DNA of 64,000 nucleotides from DASVEE01 sp036380735. GTDB lineage: Bacteria > Acidobacteriota > Thermoanaerobaculia > Gp7-AA8. The notes below the pieces were generated by a model. That model was given only the letters and a program-made list of their open reading frames with translations, was not told the origin of the DNA and made no database searches. Shown here piece by piece: positions 52,445 through 60,688 of the stretch. Position 1 is the first letter of the stretch. The number at the start of each line of letters is the position of its first letter. Position numbers and translations under genes: made by a program. The DNA is taken from contig DASVEE010000031.1 in the NCBI GenBank assembly GCA_036380735.1, positions 62,001 through 126,000 of the forward strand, in the 5' to 3' direction.

Positions 52445-53563
52445 CTACCCCGCGATCGAGACGCCCAGCAGCCTCCCCACGCCGAACGTCAGCGCCGCCG
52501 CCACCAGCCCGAACAGCACCTGCCGCGAGCCCGACACCAGCACCGGCCGCCCGGTGAACAACGTGATCGCGCCGCCCACCGTGAACAGCGCCGCGGCACT
52601 GCCGGCCACGCTCAGCCACACCGCCGTCATCCCCGACGTGAAGACGAACGGCAGCACCGGCACGATCGCGCCGGCGGAGAACAGCAGGAACGACGTGAAC
52701 GCCGCCACCCACGCCGAGCCCCCCAGCTCCTCGGGGTCGATGCCGAGCTCCTCGCGCGCCATCGTCTCGATGGCGTTGTCGTGATTGCTCATCACGCTCT
52801 TCGCGAACTCGCGCGCACGCACTTCGTCGAGGCCGCGCGCCTGGTAGATCAGCGCGAGCTCCTCTTCCTCCTCCTCCGGCATGTTCTCGATCTCTTCCGA
52901 CTCGGTCTCGAGTTGATGCAGGTAGAGCTCGCGCGAGCTCTGCACGCTGAGCCATTCGCCCAACGCCATCGACCCGGCGCCGGCAAGCAACCCCGCCAGC
53001 CCCGTGACGAGGATCGCCCGGCCGCTCATCTCCGCCCCGGCCACGCCCATGACGAGGCTGAGGTTCGATACGAGGCCGTCGTTCGCGCCGAGGACTGCCG
53101 CGCGGAGGGCGTTGCCTCCGGCGGTGCGATGGCGCCCTTCGAGACGCGCCACCTCACTGCCGGCGAAGCCGCCGCGCATCGACGTCATCATCTCGATCAC
53201 GCGCGAGTGCGAGCGTTCCTCGCCGTGAAAATCGCGCGCGTCGGACTGCTTCGCGTACTTGTTGCTGTCCGCCTGTTCGAGCGTCTGCACCGACGGGAGC
53301 ACGGCGTTCGTCCCGAACCGACGGGCCAGAAAGCCGAGGGTACGCGTCCGCCAGGAGGGAGCGAAGTTCGGCAGCGTCTCGCCTGACTCCTCCAGCTTCT
53401 TCCGCCAGCGGTCGGCGTGGCGCCGCTCCACATCCGCCAGCCGGCGGTACACCTCCGCCAGCCGCGTGTCTTTCTCCGCGGCGGCGAGCGAGTCGTAGAG
53501 CGCGGCGCCATTCAGCTCGTCGACGAGGTTGTCGCGCAGGCGCGCCAGTTCTTTCTTGTTCAT
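52445..53563 (-). CDS. Erythrin-VIT1 iron transporter/storage protein
   Basis: A 372-residue fusion. Residues 1-140 form a ferritin-like/rubrerythrin domain with Glu/His ligands (LVDELNGAALYDSLAAAE, DVERRHADRW, FHGEERSHSRVIEMM); 150-372 form a VIT1/CCC1 membrane domain (AAVLGANDGLVSNLSLVMG, GSMALGEWLSVQSSRELY). Such proteins export or sequester iron. GTG/ATG overlap of four bases with the small upstream gene. Functionally opposite to the Feo importer nearby. Confidence 0.92.
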   Translation of the reverse strand: MNKKELARLRDNLVDELNGAALYDSLAAAEKDTRLAEVYRRLADVERRHADRWRKKLEESGETLPNFAPSWRTRTLGFLARRFGTNAVLPSVQTLEQADSNKYAKQSDARDFHGEERSHSRVIEMMTSMRGGFAGSEVARLEGRHRTAGGNALRAAVLGANDGLVSNLSLVMGVAGAEMSGRAILVTGLAGLLAGAGSMALGEWLSVQSSRELYLHQLETESEEIENMPEEEEEELALIYQARGLDEVRAREFAKSVMSNHDNAIETMAREELGIDPEELGGSAWVAAFTSFLLFSAGAIVPVLPFVFTSGMTAVWLSVAGSAAALFTVGGAITLFTGRPVLVSGSRQVLFGLVAAALTFGVGRLLGVSIAG

Positions 53564-53856
53564 TTGATGTACTGCCAGAGGTGGCCGACGACTTCCATGG
53601 GGATCTCGTCGTCGCGGATGATGCCGCGCGCCACCGCTTCGGCGACCGCGACGTCCAGGTTCGGGTTGAACTTGTACTCCTTCGCCAGCTTCCGCTCCAC
53701 CTCGACGCTCGCCCGGCGCAGCTTCTCCAGGTTCCCGTTCCAGTCGCCGAAGCCCTCGTGCAACTGCCGCGTGGCCGTGGCCAGTTCCCGCTCGTAGGCG
53801 AGCGAGGCCATACTGCGCAGGGCGCGCTTCACCGCCGGCGGCAGGTCGGAGTACAC
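53560..53856 (-). CDS. Small helical protein upstream of Er-VIT
   Basis: A 98-residue soluble helical protein (MYSDLPPAVKRALRSMASLA, then LHEGFGDWNGNLEKLRRASVEVE). Not recognised. GTG 53856 stands six bases after TATCCT. Overlap with the Er-VIT gene suggests a role in the same process, perhaps as partner or regulator. Confidence 0.65.
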   Translation of the reverse strand: MYSDLPPAVKRALRSMASLAYERELATATRQLHEGFGDWNGNLEKLRRASVEVERKLAKEYKFNPNLDVAVAEAVARGIIRDDEIPMEVVGHLWQYIK

Positions 53857-53870
53857 GCCTCAAGGATAGC

Positions 53871-53903
53871 AATTGAGAATTGAGGAATTGAGAATTGAGA
53901 ATG
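53871..53903. repeat. AATTGAG tandem repeat
   Basis: Four copies of AATTGAG(A/G) in tandem just upstream of the leftward gene at 53856. No inverted partner is visible. Confidence 0.65.
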
Positions 53904-54017
53904 GCTGGCGCCCGATTCAGCTCTTCATCTCACTTTCCCTGCCGTTCGTCACACGCCACGGCATGGTCGTCACATGTAACGGTCATCGCGCGCGGGGGCG
54001 GATAGGATCGGGGCGCC

Positions 54018-54224
54018 ATGGGAGCCCAAGCGATTCGTTCCTGTTCGACCTGCGGCTTACGCCAAGCCGTGATTTTCGAAGCTGATACGCCGTTCTGTGG
54101 AGGCTGCTACTTCGTGCGAATGGCTGAGCGCGATTCGCGCAAACGCCGCACGACGCTGCTGGCCGCCAGCACGTTCATGCGCCGAAGCCTGCGCACGAAG
54201 ATCCGGCGCCGGCGTCACGCATAG
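54018..54224 (+). CDS. Small zinc-ribbon-like protein
   Basis: A 68-residue protein with CSTCG and CGGC pairs (residues 9-12 and 27-30) and a strongly basic C-terminal half (RKRRTT, LRTKIRRRRHA). Suggests a zinc-bound nucleic-acid binder. TAGGAT lies nine bases before the ATG. Family not recognised. Confidence 0.5.
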   Translation: MGAQAIRSCSTCGLRQAVIFEADTPFCGGCYFVRMAERDSRKRRTTLLAASTFMRRSLRTKIRRRRHA

Positions 54225-54256
54225 CCGCGAGAGCCTGGTGGGATCCCACGGGCCGG

Positions 54257-54316
54257 CGGGGTCCTAGTCGTCCTCTAGGTCCTATAGGTCCTATTGGTCC
54301 CATTCGTCCCATCGTC
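54257..54316. repeat. 9-nt GGAC array 17
   Basis: Six minus-oriented units between convergent genes, starting at the stop codon of the phosphatase gene. Confidence 0.85.
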
Positions 54317-54318
54317 TC

Positions 54319-55944
54319 CTACCCTGTCCGCGTCAGCGCCAGCATGGTCACGTCGTCCGTGGCCGGCGCTTCTCCCATGAAGTCGTGGACATACGCGTCG
54401 ATCGTCTCCAGCAGGTTCGGCGCCTCGGTGCCGTGGAACGTGCGCAGCATCTCCGCGACCGGCTCCAGCCCCAGTTGCACCTCGTCCACGTCTTCCGCTT
54501 CCGTGACCCCGTCGGTGAACAGGACCAGCGAATCGCCTGCTTCGAGCGTGACGCGCTGGGTGTGGTACTTCGCCTGTGGGAAGAGGCCGACGATGATGTC
54601 GGTCTCGCCGAGGGTGTCGACGCTGTCGCGGCGGATGACGAGCGGCGGGACGTGCCCCGCGTTCGTGAACTCCACCACGCCCGTCGCCGGGTCGAGCAGC
54701 CCGGCGAACAGCGTGACGAACTTCGTCGGCCCCGTCTTCGGCGCCAGCGTCACGTTGAGCTGCTGGACGAGCTCGGCCGGCGTGGGATCGGTGCGCGTGA
54801 AGATCTCGAACGCCGTGGCCATGCTCGTCATGACGAGCGCCGCCGTGATCCCTTTGCCGCTGACGTCCGCGATGACGAAGTAGATCTTCCCGTTTGGCCG
54901 GGTGATGACGTCGTAGTAATCGCCGCTCACGGTGCGCACCGGCTTGTTCGTCCCGGCGAAGACGTAGCCGTCGATCGACGGCAGCACGGTCGGGAGCAGG
55001 CGGCTCTGGATCGTGTAGGCGGTGCGCAGCTCCTCATCGAGGCGCTGCTTGGCCATCGCTTCCTCGCGGTGGCGCGTCGACTCGAGCTTCACCGCGGCGA
55101 AGCGCGCGATCTGCGCGATGAGGCGCACGTCTTCATGGGCGATCGCGCCGTACGAGGCAAGGAAATCGAGGTAGAGCACGCCGACCACCGTATCCCCGGC
55201 GAGGAGCGGCGCACACACCGCGGAGCGGATCTGCTGCGCAATGATCGACTCCGCGCGCGCCAGCCGCTCGTCCTGCGAGGTGTCCACGAACGAGACGACG
55301 CTGCGCCCTTCGACCACTTCACGCAGCAGCGTCTTGCTGATGATGAGATCGCCCGTGTCGCCGGCCTGGCTGCGGCGCACGTGCACGTCGGTGAACGACT
55401 GATGGTCGCGGCCGAGCAGCGAGAGCGCGACGCGCGAGGGGCGGAGCACCTCCATCACCCGCTCGAGGATGAAGTCGAAGAGCTCGTTCATCGGCCGCTC
55501 CTCGATGAACTGCATGGCCAGCGACGCGAGCACGCTGATGCGCTGCGTGTCGCCCACCGCGTCGTGCACGGGGATGGCGATGCTCTTCTCATGAAACGTG
55601 TGGTCCAGCGCGAGCATGCGCGCGCTCGAATCGTCCTTCGGCTGGAAGACGACTTCGGTATCTCCCAGGACGATGTGGTCGCCGGGGCGGAGCGGGGAGC
55701 GGTCGGCGACGCGGACGCCGTTCAGCATCGTCCCGTTCGCGCTGCCGCAGTCGCGCAGGACCCACTGCCCCTCGTCGAGGGCGATCTCGGCGTGCATGCG
55801 CGAGAGATAACGGTCGCGAATCGGCACCGTGCATTCGTTGGCGCGGCCGAGCGTGATGACCGGCTGCGGCGGCAACGTCAGATGCACCGGAGCAGCATTC
55901 GTCAGGATGACGGTGAGCTTGAGCGGGGGCAGCTCGCTGGACAC
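54319..55944 (-). CDS. FHA-GAF-PP2C (SpoIIE-type) phosphatase
   Basis: A 541-residue signalling protein. FHA domain at 1-105 (TLGRANECTVPIRDRYLSRMHAEI in part, and DCGSANGTMLNGVRV) binds phosphothreonine; GAF at about 130-310; PP2C/SpoIIE phosphatase at 320-541 with SGDYYD, VIADVSGKGITAAL, NAGHVPP, LVLFTDGVTEAED and DDVTMLAL. Typical of partner-switching control through anti-sigma antagonists. The GTG at 55944 lies nine bases after TACAAT; no SpoIIAB-like partner is in the window. Confidence 0.92.
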   Translation of the reverse strand: MSSELPPLKLTVILTNAAPVHLTLPPQPVITLGRANECTVPIRDRYLSRMHAEIALDEGQWVLRDCGSANGTMLNGVRVADRSPLRPGDHIVLGDTEVVFQPKDDSSARMLALDHTFHEKSIAIPVHDAVGDTQRISVLASLAMQFIEERPMNELFDFILERVMEVLRPSRVALSLLGRDHQSFTDVHVRRSQAGDTGDLIISKTLLREVVEGRSVVSFVDTSQDERLARAESIIAQQIRSAVCAPLLAGDTVVGVLYLDFLASYGAIAHEDVRLIAQIARFAAVKLESTRHREEAMAKQRLDEELRTAYTIQSRLLPTVLPSIDGYVFAGTNKPVRTVSGDYYDVITRPNGKIYFVIADVSGKGITAALVMTSMATAFEIFTRTDPTPAELVQQLNVTLAPKTGPTKFVTLFAGLLDPATGVVEFTNAGHVPPLVIRRDSVDTLGETDIIVGLFPQAKYHTQRVTLEAGDSLVLFTDGVTEAEDVDEVQLGLEPVAEMLRTFHGTEAPNLLETIDAYVHDFMGEAPATDDVTMLALTRTG

Positions 55945-55976
55945 GGTGCGCGGATTGTACCGATACTGCCGGGTCC

Positions 55977-56378
55977 ATGCGCCGCTGGATTCCACCGCTC
56001 GTCTGGGCCGCCATGATCCTGGCGGCGTCCTCCGACGCCTTCGCCGCGCGCGAGACCGGCGGCCTGCTGCACCGCCTCTTCGGCGACCTGCCGTACTTCG
56101 CCGAGCTGCACTTCCTCCTCCGCAAAGCCGGCCACCTCGCCGCCTACGGCCTCCTCGCCGCCCTCACCTGGCGCGCCGACCGCCGCGTCCCCGTCGCCCT
56201 CGGCTTCGCCCTGATGATCGCCATGGTCGACGAGTGGCACCAGTCGACCATCCCGTCGCGCACCGGAACAGGATGGGATGTGCTGCTGGATGTAGTGGGA
56301 GCGGCGATCGCGGTGGGGGTGATGCGATGGTGGAGATTGGGGAGCGAGGAAAGCAGAAGGCTGAAGGTAGAACCGTGA
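55977..56378 (+). CDS. VanZ-like membrane protein
   Basis: A 133-residue protein with about four transmembrane helices: WIPPLVWAAMILAASSDAF, HFLLRKAGHLAAYGLLAAL and DEWHQSTIPSRTGTGWDVLLD are the VanZ-family motifs. Function poorly defined. The last ten codons (EESRRLKVEP and stop) lie inside the left arm of the inverted repeat that follows, so its C-terminus has probably been rewritten by that repeat. Confidence 0.85.
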   Translation: MRRWIPPLVWAAMILAASSDAFAARETGGLLHRLFGDLPYFAELHFLLRKAGHLAAYGLLAALTWRADRRVPVALGFALMIAMVDEWHQSTIPSRTGTGWDVLLDVVGAAIAVGVMRWWRLGSEESRRLKVEP

Positions 56379-56624
56379 ACGCAGAACGCAGAACGCAGAA
56401 CGCAGAATGGAGAAACCCGGAGAGAGGGGTGAATTAAGAATTTCGAATTTCGAATTAAGAATTTCGAGTCTGACGCAGAACGCCGAATGAGCGCAGCCCA
56501 ATTCGAAATTCGAACTTCGAAATTCTTAATTCACCACAAGAGAGCGTCCCCACCCCATTTCCACGTTCTGCGTTCTGCGTTCTGCGTTCTACGTTCTACA
56601 TTCATGTTCTACCTTCTGCCTTCC
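56347..56624. repeat. Nested inverted repeats (GCAGAAC outside, TTCGAA inside)
   Basis: Outer arms 56347-56416 and 56557-56624 carry GCAGAAC-type units in opposite orientation. Inner arms 56428-56467 and 56500-56534 are AT-rich, built from GAATTAAGAATTTCGA. Together they form one long hairpin with different sequence in its outer and inner halves. With 56625-56852 this makes a 470-base gene-free stretch. Confidence 0.85.
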
Positions 56625-56640
56625 CCCCCTCTCCCATCCC

Positions 56641-56669
56641 TGACTCATGGTCAAACCGACCATGAGTCA
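56641..56669. promoter_or_regulatory. Perfect 12-bp palindrome upstream of the S9 peptidase
   Basis: TGACTCATGGTC (56641-56652), AAACC, GACCATGAGTCA (56658-56669). No T-run follows, so it is more like an operator than a terminator. It lies 184 bases before the peptidase gene. Confidence 0.5.
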
Positions 56670-56852
56670 GCCACGGCGGGGAAATGGTCAGGCCGGCTCG
56701 GCACTCCGGTCTGCGGGAACGCACCGCGCAGCGTGACACGCCACAGACCACGTCGGCGTGCAAAAGTGGACGCGATTGTTTGCCCGATCGTGCAAAATCG
56801 GGAAATGCCGGGCAGCCATCTCCGCTTGCCCATTCGATAAGGAGCCTTTTGC

Positions 56853-58943
56853 ATGATGAAACTGCGGTCGATGATCGCCACGGTCCTTCTCCTGGTGGCG
56901 AGCGCGGCGGCTGCCCAGAAGCAGCCGATCACGCACGAAGCGATGTTCCTCATGAAGCGCGTCGGCGCGCCGGTCCTCAGCCCGGACGGCAAGTGGGTCG
57001 TCTTCTCCGTGACCGAGCCCGCGTACGACGAAAAAGAGAATGTCAACGACCTCTGGGTCGTCCCCTCCGACGGCAGCGCGAAACCGCGCAAGATCACGTC
57101 GAACAAGGCCGGCGAAGGTGGCCCGGCGTGGTCGCCGGACAGCCGGCGCATCGCCTTCTCCGCGAAGCGTGACGGTGATGAGCAGAATCAGATCTACATC
57201 CTCGATCTGATCGGCGGCGGCGAAGCGCAGCGCGTCACGAACCTCTCCACCGGCGCGTACAGCCCGCAGTTCCGGCCCGACGGGAAGGCGCTGCTCTTCG
57301 TCAGCACCGTCTACCCGGGCGCGCTCGACGACGAGGCGAACAAGAAGGCGGCGAAGGAAGAGAAGGAGCGCAAGTACAAGGTCCGCGCGTACGACTCCTT
57401 CCCCATCCGCAACTGGGACCGCTGGCTCGACGAGAAGCAGGCGCACCTCTTCGTGCAGCCACTGGAGACCGGCGCGAAGGCGAAAGACCTGCTCGCCGGT
57501 ACGCAGCTCGTGGCGGCGCCGGGGTTCGGCGGCACCGGTGGCGGTGAAGGACGCGAGTCCATCAGCGGCGACTGGTCGCCGGACGGGCAGTCCGTCGTCT
57601 TCGTCGCCACGACGGCGCGCAATACGGGGGCGTACTCCGAGGTGGGGTACGACCTGTACCGCGTTTCGACGAATGGCGGCGAGCCGCAGCGCATCGCCAC
57701 GGCCGAAGGCGGCTACGGCGGCGCGGAGTTCAGCCCTGACGGAAAGACGCTCTACGCCAGCTTCAATCCGAACAACGGCAAGACGTACAACAACACGTAT
57801 CTCGTGGCGTTCGACTGGCCGTCGATGCAGAACCGCCGCCGCGTGACGAACGCCTCGTTCGACCGCTCGGTCGGCGGCTGGGTGCTGTCGAACGACGGCA
57901 GGACGATCTACTTCACCGCGGAAGACTCGGGGCTGGAGAAGATCTACACCGTCCCCGCCGCGGGCGGCGAGGTGAAGCTGTTGATGGCTCCGGAGCGCGG
58001 CGTCTACACCGACCTGCGCAGCGCCGACGACGCGCCGGTGCTCGTCGGGCGCTGGGGCTCGTCGATCGATCCGCAGGAGATCGTGCGCATTGACCCCGTG
58101 ACGAAGACGCACCGCCGTCTGACCGAGTTCACCGTCGCCGACGCGGCGAAGCTCGACTGGCAGGCGCCGCAGCACTTCTGGTTCACCTCGAAGCGCGGCC
58201 GGAAGATCCACAACATGATCGTCCTGCCGGCGAACTTCGATGCGTCGAAGAAGTACCCGCTGTTCGTCCTGATCCACGGCGGCGCGCACAACATGTGGCG
58301 CGACCAGATCTCCCTCCGCTGGAACTATCACCTCCTGGCGAAGCCGGGCTACGTCATGCTGATGACGAACTACACCGGCTCCACGGGCTTCGGCGAGCAG
58401 TTCGCGCAGGCGATCATGGGCGATCCGCTGCGCGGGCCGGCCGATGAGCTGAACGAAGCGGCCGACGAGGCCATCAAACGCTACCCGTTCATCGACGCCT
58501 CGCGCCAGGTCGCCGGCGGCGCCAGCTACGGCGGGCATCTCGCGAACGCGCTGCAGGCGTGGGGCAACGGCCGCTACAAGGCGCTGATCTCGCACGCGGG
58601 GCTCATCAACCTGGAGACGCAGTGGGGCACCTCCGACACGATCTTCGGCCGCGAGCTCGCCGCCGGCGGTCCGGTGTGGGAGCAGGGCGCCGTCTGGCGC
58701 GAGCAGAACCCCATCCGCTTCGCCGCGAACTTCAAGACGCCGGTGCTCGTCACCGTCGGCGAGAAGGACTTCCGCGTCCCGCTGAACAACACGCTCGAGT
58801 ACTGGTCGGTGCTCCAGCGCCTCAAGGTGCCGAGCCGCCTCCTCGTTTTCCCTGAAGAGAACCACTGGATTCTGAACGGCGAGAACTCGCGCATCTACTA
58901 CAAAGAGGTGCACGACTGGATCGCAAAATGGATCAACTCATGA
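56853..58943 (+). CDS. S9-family prolyl oligopeptidase/acylaminoacyl peptidase
   Basis: A 696-residue exported serine peptidase. Signal peptide (KLRSMIATVLLLVASAAAA), then a beta-propeller with repeated LSPDGK/WSPDGQ/FSPDGK motifs (residues 35-420), then the alpha/beta-hydrolase domain. Catalytic triad: Ser558 in GGASYGGHLA, Asp639 in GEKDFRVP, His671 in ENHWIL. ATG 56853 or 56856 behind AAGGAG. Its TGA stop overlaps the ATG of the selenocysteine thioredoxin gene. Confidence 0.95.
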   Translation: MMKLRSMIATVLLLVASAAAAQKQPITHEAMFLMKRVGAPVLSPDGKWVVFSVTEPAYDEKENVNDLWVVPSDGSAKPRKITSNKAGEGGPAWSPDSRRIAFSAKRDGDEQNQIYILDLIGGGEAQRVTNLSTGAYSPQFRPDGKALLFVSTVYPGALDDEANKKAAKEEKERKYKVRAYDSFPIRNWDRWLDEKQAHLFVQPLETGAKAKDLLAGTQLVAAPGFGGTGGGEGRESISGDWSPDGQSVVFVATTARNTGAYSEVGYDLYRVSTNGGEPQRIATAEGGYGGAEFSPDGKTLYASFNPNNGKTYNNTYLVAFDWPSMQNRRRVTNASFDRSVGGWVLSNDGRTIYFTAEDSGLEKIYTVPAAGGEVKLLMAPERGVYTDLRSADDAPVLVGRWGSSIDPQEIVRIDPVTKTHRRLTEFTVADAAKLDWQAPQHFWFTSKRGRKIHNMIVLPANFDASKKYPLFVLIHGGAHNMWRDQISLRWNYHLLAKPGYVMLMTNYTGSTGFGEQFAQAIMGDPLRGPADELNEAADEAIKRYPFIDASRQVAGGASYGGHLANALQAWGNGRYKALISHAGLINLETQWGTSDTIFGRELAAGGPVWEQGAVWREQNPIRFAANFKTPVLVTVGEKDFRVPLNNTLEYWSVLQRLKVPSRLLVFPEENHWILNGENSRIYYKEVHDWIAKWINS

Positions 58944-60220
58944 AGACGCTCTTCCTCGCCGCCGCGATCGCGCTGACTTCGGTCAGCGCCTTCGCGGCGG
59001 AAGCCGTCCCCTTCATCGCCGACGACTACGCCAAGGCACGGGAGCTCGCGGCGAAGCGCAACGTGCCGATCTTCGTCGAGGCCTGGGCCCCGTGGTGACA
59101 CACCTGCCGCTCGATGAAGGCTTACGTCTACACGGACAAGAGCCTCGAGCGGTACGCCGGACGGTTCGTCTGGCTCAGCATCAACACGGAACAGGCGAAG
59201 AACGCCGCGTTCCTGGAGAAGTACCCGATCCCCGCGCTGCCGACGCTGCTCGTGCTCGACGCGAAGACGGAGAAGGTGACGCTGCGCTACGTCGGCGGCG
59301 CCACCGTGACGCAGCTCCGCAAGCTGCTCGATGACTCGCTGAAGAGCGGCCGCACCGACGCCGACACGCTCCTGTCCGAGGCGGATCGTCTCGCGTCGGC
59401 AGGGAAGACGGCGGAGGCGGCGGCGAAGTACGAGGCCGCGATCAAAGCCGCTCCCACGAAGTGGGCACGCTTCGGCCGCGCCTCGGAATCGCTGCTGTTC
59501 GCGCTCTCCGGTGAGCCGGAGCGCTGCTCCGCGATGGCGATGCAGCTCTACCCCCGCGTCAAAGGCACCGTCTCCGGCGCCAACGTCGCCGCCATCGGCC
59601 TCGGCTGCGCCACCGGGTTGAAAGATGCGACCGTCGTCACCACGCTGGAGCAGGCGACACGCGCGGCGCTCGACGACCCGAAGGTCGACATCTCCGCCGA
59701 CGACCGCTCCGGCCTCTACATCGCGCTGATCGGCGCACGCGAGTACGCGAAAGACGACGCGGGCACGAAGGCGCTGAAAGAGGAGTGGGTGCGCTTCCTC
59801 GAAGCGTCCGCGACCTCGGCCAAGAGCGCGGAGCAACGCGCCGTCTACGACTCCCACCGTTTGTCGGCCTACCTCGACCTCGGCACCCCGGAAAAGGCGC
59901 TGCCGATGCTCGAACAATCGGAGCGCGACTTCCCCGACGACTACAACCCCCCGGCGCGTCTGGCCGCCGCGCTGCGCGCGCTCAAACGCTACGACGAAGC
60001 GCTGGCCGCCTCCGACCGCGCCATGGCCCGCGTCTACGGACCGCGCAAGCTGACGGTGATGAGCACACGCGCCGACATCTACGCCGACAAGGGCGACAAA
60101 GCAGGCGCCCGCAAGACGCTGACCGAGGCGATTGCGTACGCCAAAGCGCTACCCCCGCACCAGCGCAGCGAACGGCGGACCGCGCAGTTGCAGAAGAAGC
60201 TGGAAGGGCTCGCGGAGTGA
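58940..60220 (+). CDS. Thioredoxin-like selenoprotein (Sec53) with TPR-like C-terminus
   Basis: A 426-codon gene with in-frame TGA at 59096-59098 (codon 53). Upstream: signal peptide MKTLFLAAAIALTSVSAFAA, then VPIFVEAWAPW; downstream: HTCRSMKAYVYTD and LEKYPIPALPTLLVLDAKT with the cis-Pro. The TGA therefore replaces the first Cys of a W-C-H-T-C redox motif, giving U53-H-T-C56. From about residue 150 the protein is helical and TPR-like (ALPMLEQSERDFPDDYNPPA). The ATG overlaps the peptidase TGA, so both are co-expressed. Likely a periplasmic disulfide/selenenylsulfide reductase. The alternative is a nonsense mutation. Confidence 0.82.
59107..59152 (+). promoter_or_regulatory. Candidate bacterial SECIS element
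   Basis: Starting nine bases after the TGA: CCGCTCGA (59107-59114) pairs perfectly with TCGAGCGG (59145-59152); inside it GGCT (59119-59122) pairs with AGCC (59141-59144) and GTC (59126-59128) with GAC (59135-59137), leaving a six-base apical loop about 30 bases from the UGA. This geometry fits bacterial SECIS hairpins. Confidence 0.65.
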
Positions 60221-60232
60221 TCTTGGGGAGAT

Positions 60233-60523
60233 CAGACTTCTTCATCCGTGATGAAGAAGTCTGGTCTCAGAATGAGGACTTCTTCACCGCCGCATGAAGA
60301 AGTCTGGTCTCAGCATGAAGAATTCTTCACACCGGATGAAGAAGTCCGCACTCAGCATGAAGAATTCTTCACCGCCGATGAAGAAATCCACCCGATTTTT
60401 GAAGAATTCTTCGTCCGCGATGAAGAATTCTTCGTCCGCGATGAAGAATTCGACAGATTTTTGAAGAATTCTTCACTCGCGATGAAGAAATCTTCACTAT
60501 TTTGAAGAATTCTTCATCTTTGA
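60233..60523. repeat. GAAGAATTCTTC palindrome array
   Basis: Roughly ten copies of TGAAGAATTCTTCA-type palindromes spaced 20-30 bases apart, with variants (GAAGAAGTCTGG, GAAGAAATC). It is open in one plus frame as a DEEFF repeat peptide (60248-60505), which I regard as incidental. It fills the gap after the selenoprotein gene; 60524-60638 shows nothing else. Confidence 0.85.
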
Positions 60524-60638
60524 TGCGTGAAGTAAGGCGCCGGTTGCGCTACGCCAGGCTCGCCAGCAACGCCGCGCTGCGTCCCTGCAGCCCGTCGGTG
60601 TCGACGTGGTGGCTTGCTTGGGACGCGCGGTGCTTCTG

Positions 60639-60688
60639 TTCTATGGGTCCTGTCTATCCCATAGGTCCCATCCGTCCTATCGTGTCCC
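60639..60688. repeat. 9-nt GGAC array 18
   Basis: Four minus-oriented units abutting the stop codon of the metalloprotease gene. Confidence 0.8.

Noticed and set aside
59096..59098. Genome-wide reassignment of TGA
   Set aside because: Many genes here end in TGA, including the overlapping peptidase gene (58941-58943) and the kinase and ACP genes with ATGA overlaps.
58940..60220. Pseudogene or sequencing error as the explanation of the TGA
   Set aside because: The frame is intact on both sides for the full length, and the TGA falls exactly on the redox Cys with a SECIS-like hairpin after it. It remains the main alternative and is stated as such.
60248..60505. An 85-residue DEEFF-repeat protein
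   Set aside because: It is the translation of the GAAGAATTCTTC palindromes; repeats vary in spacing and break frame outside this stretch, and there is no promoter or ribosome-binding site.
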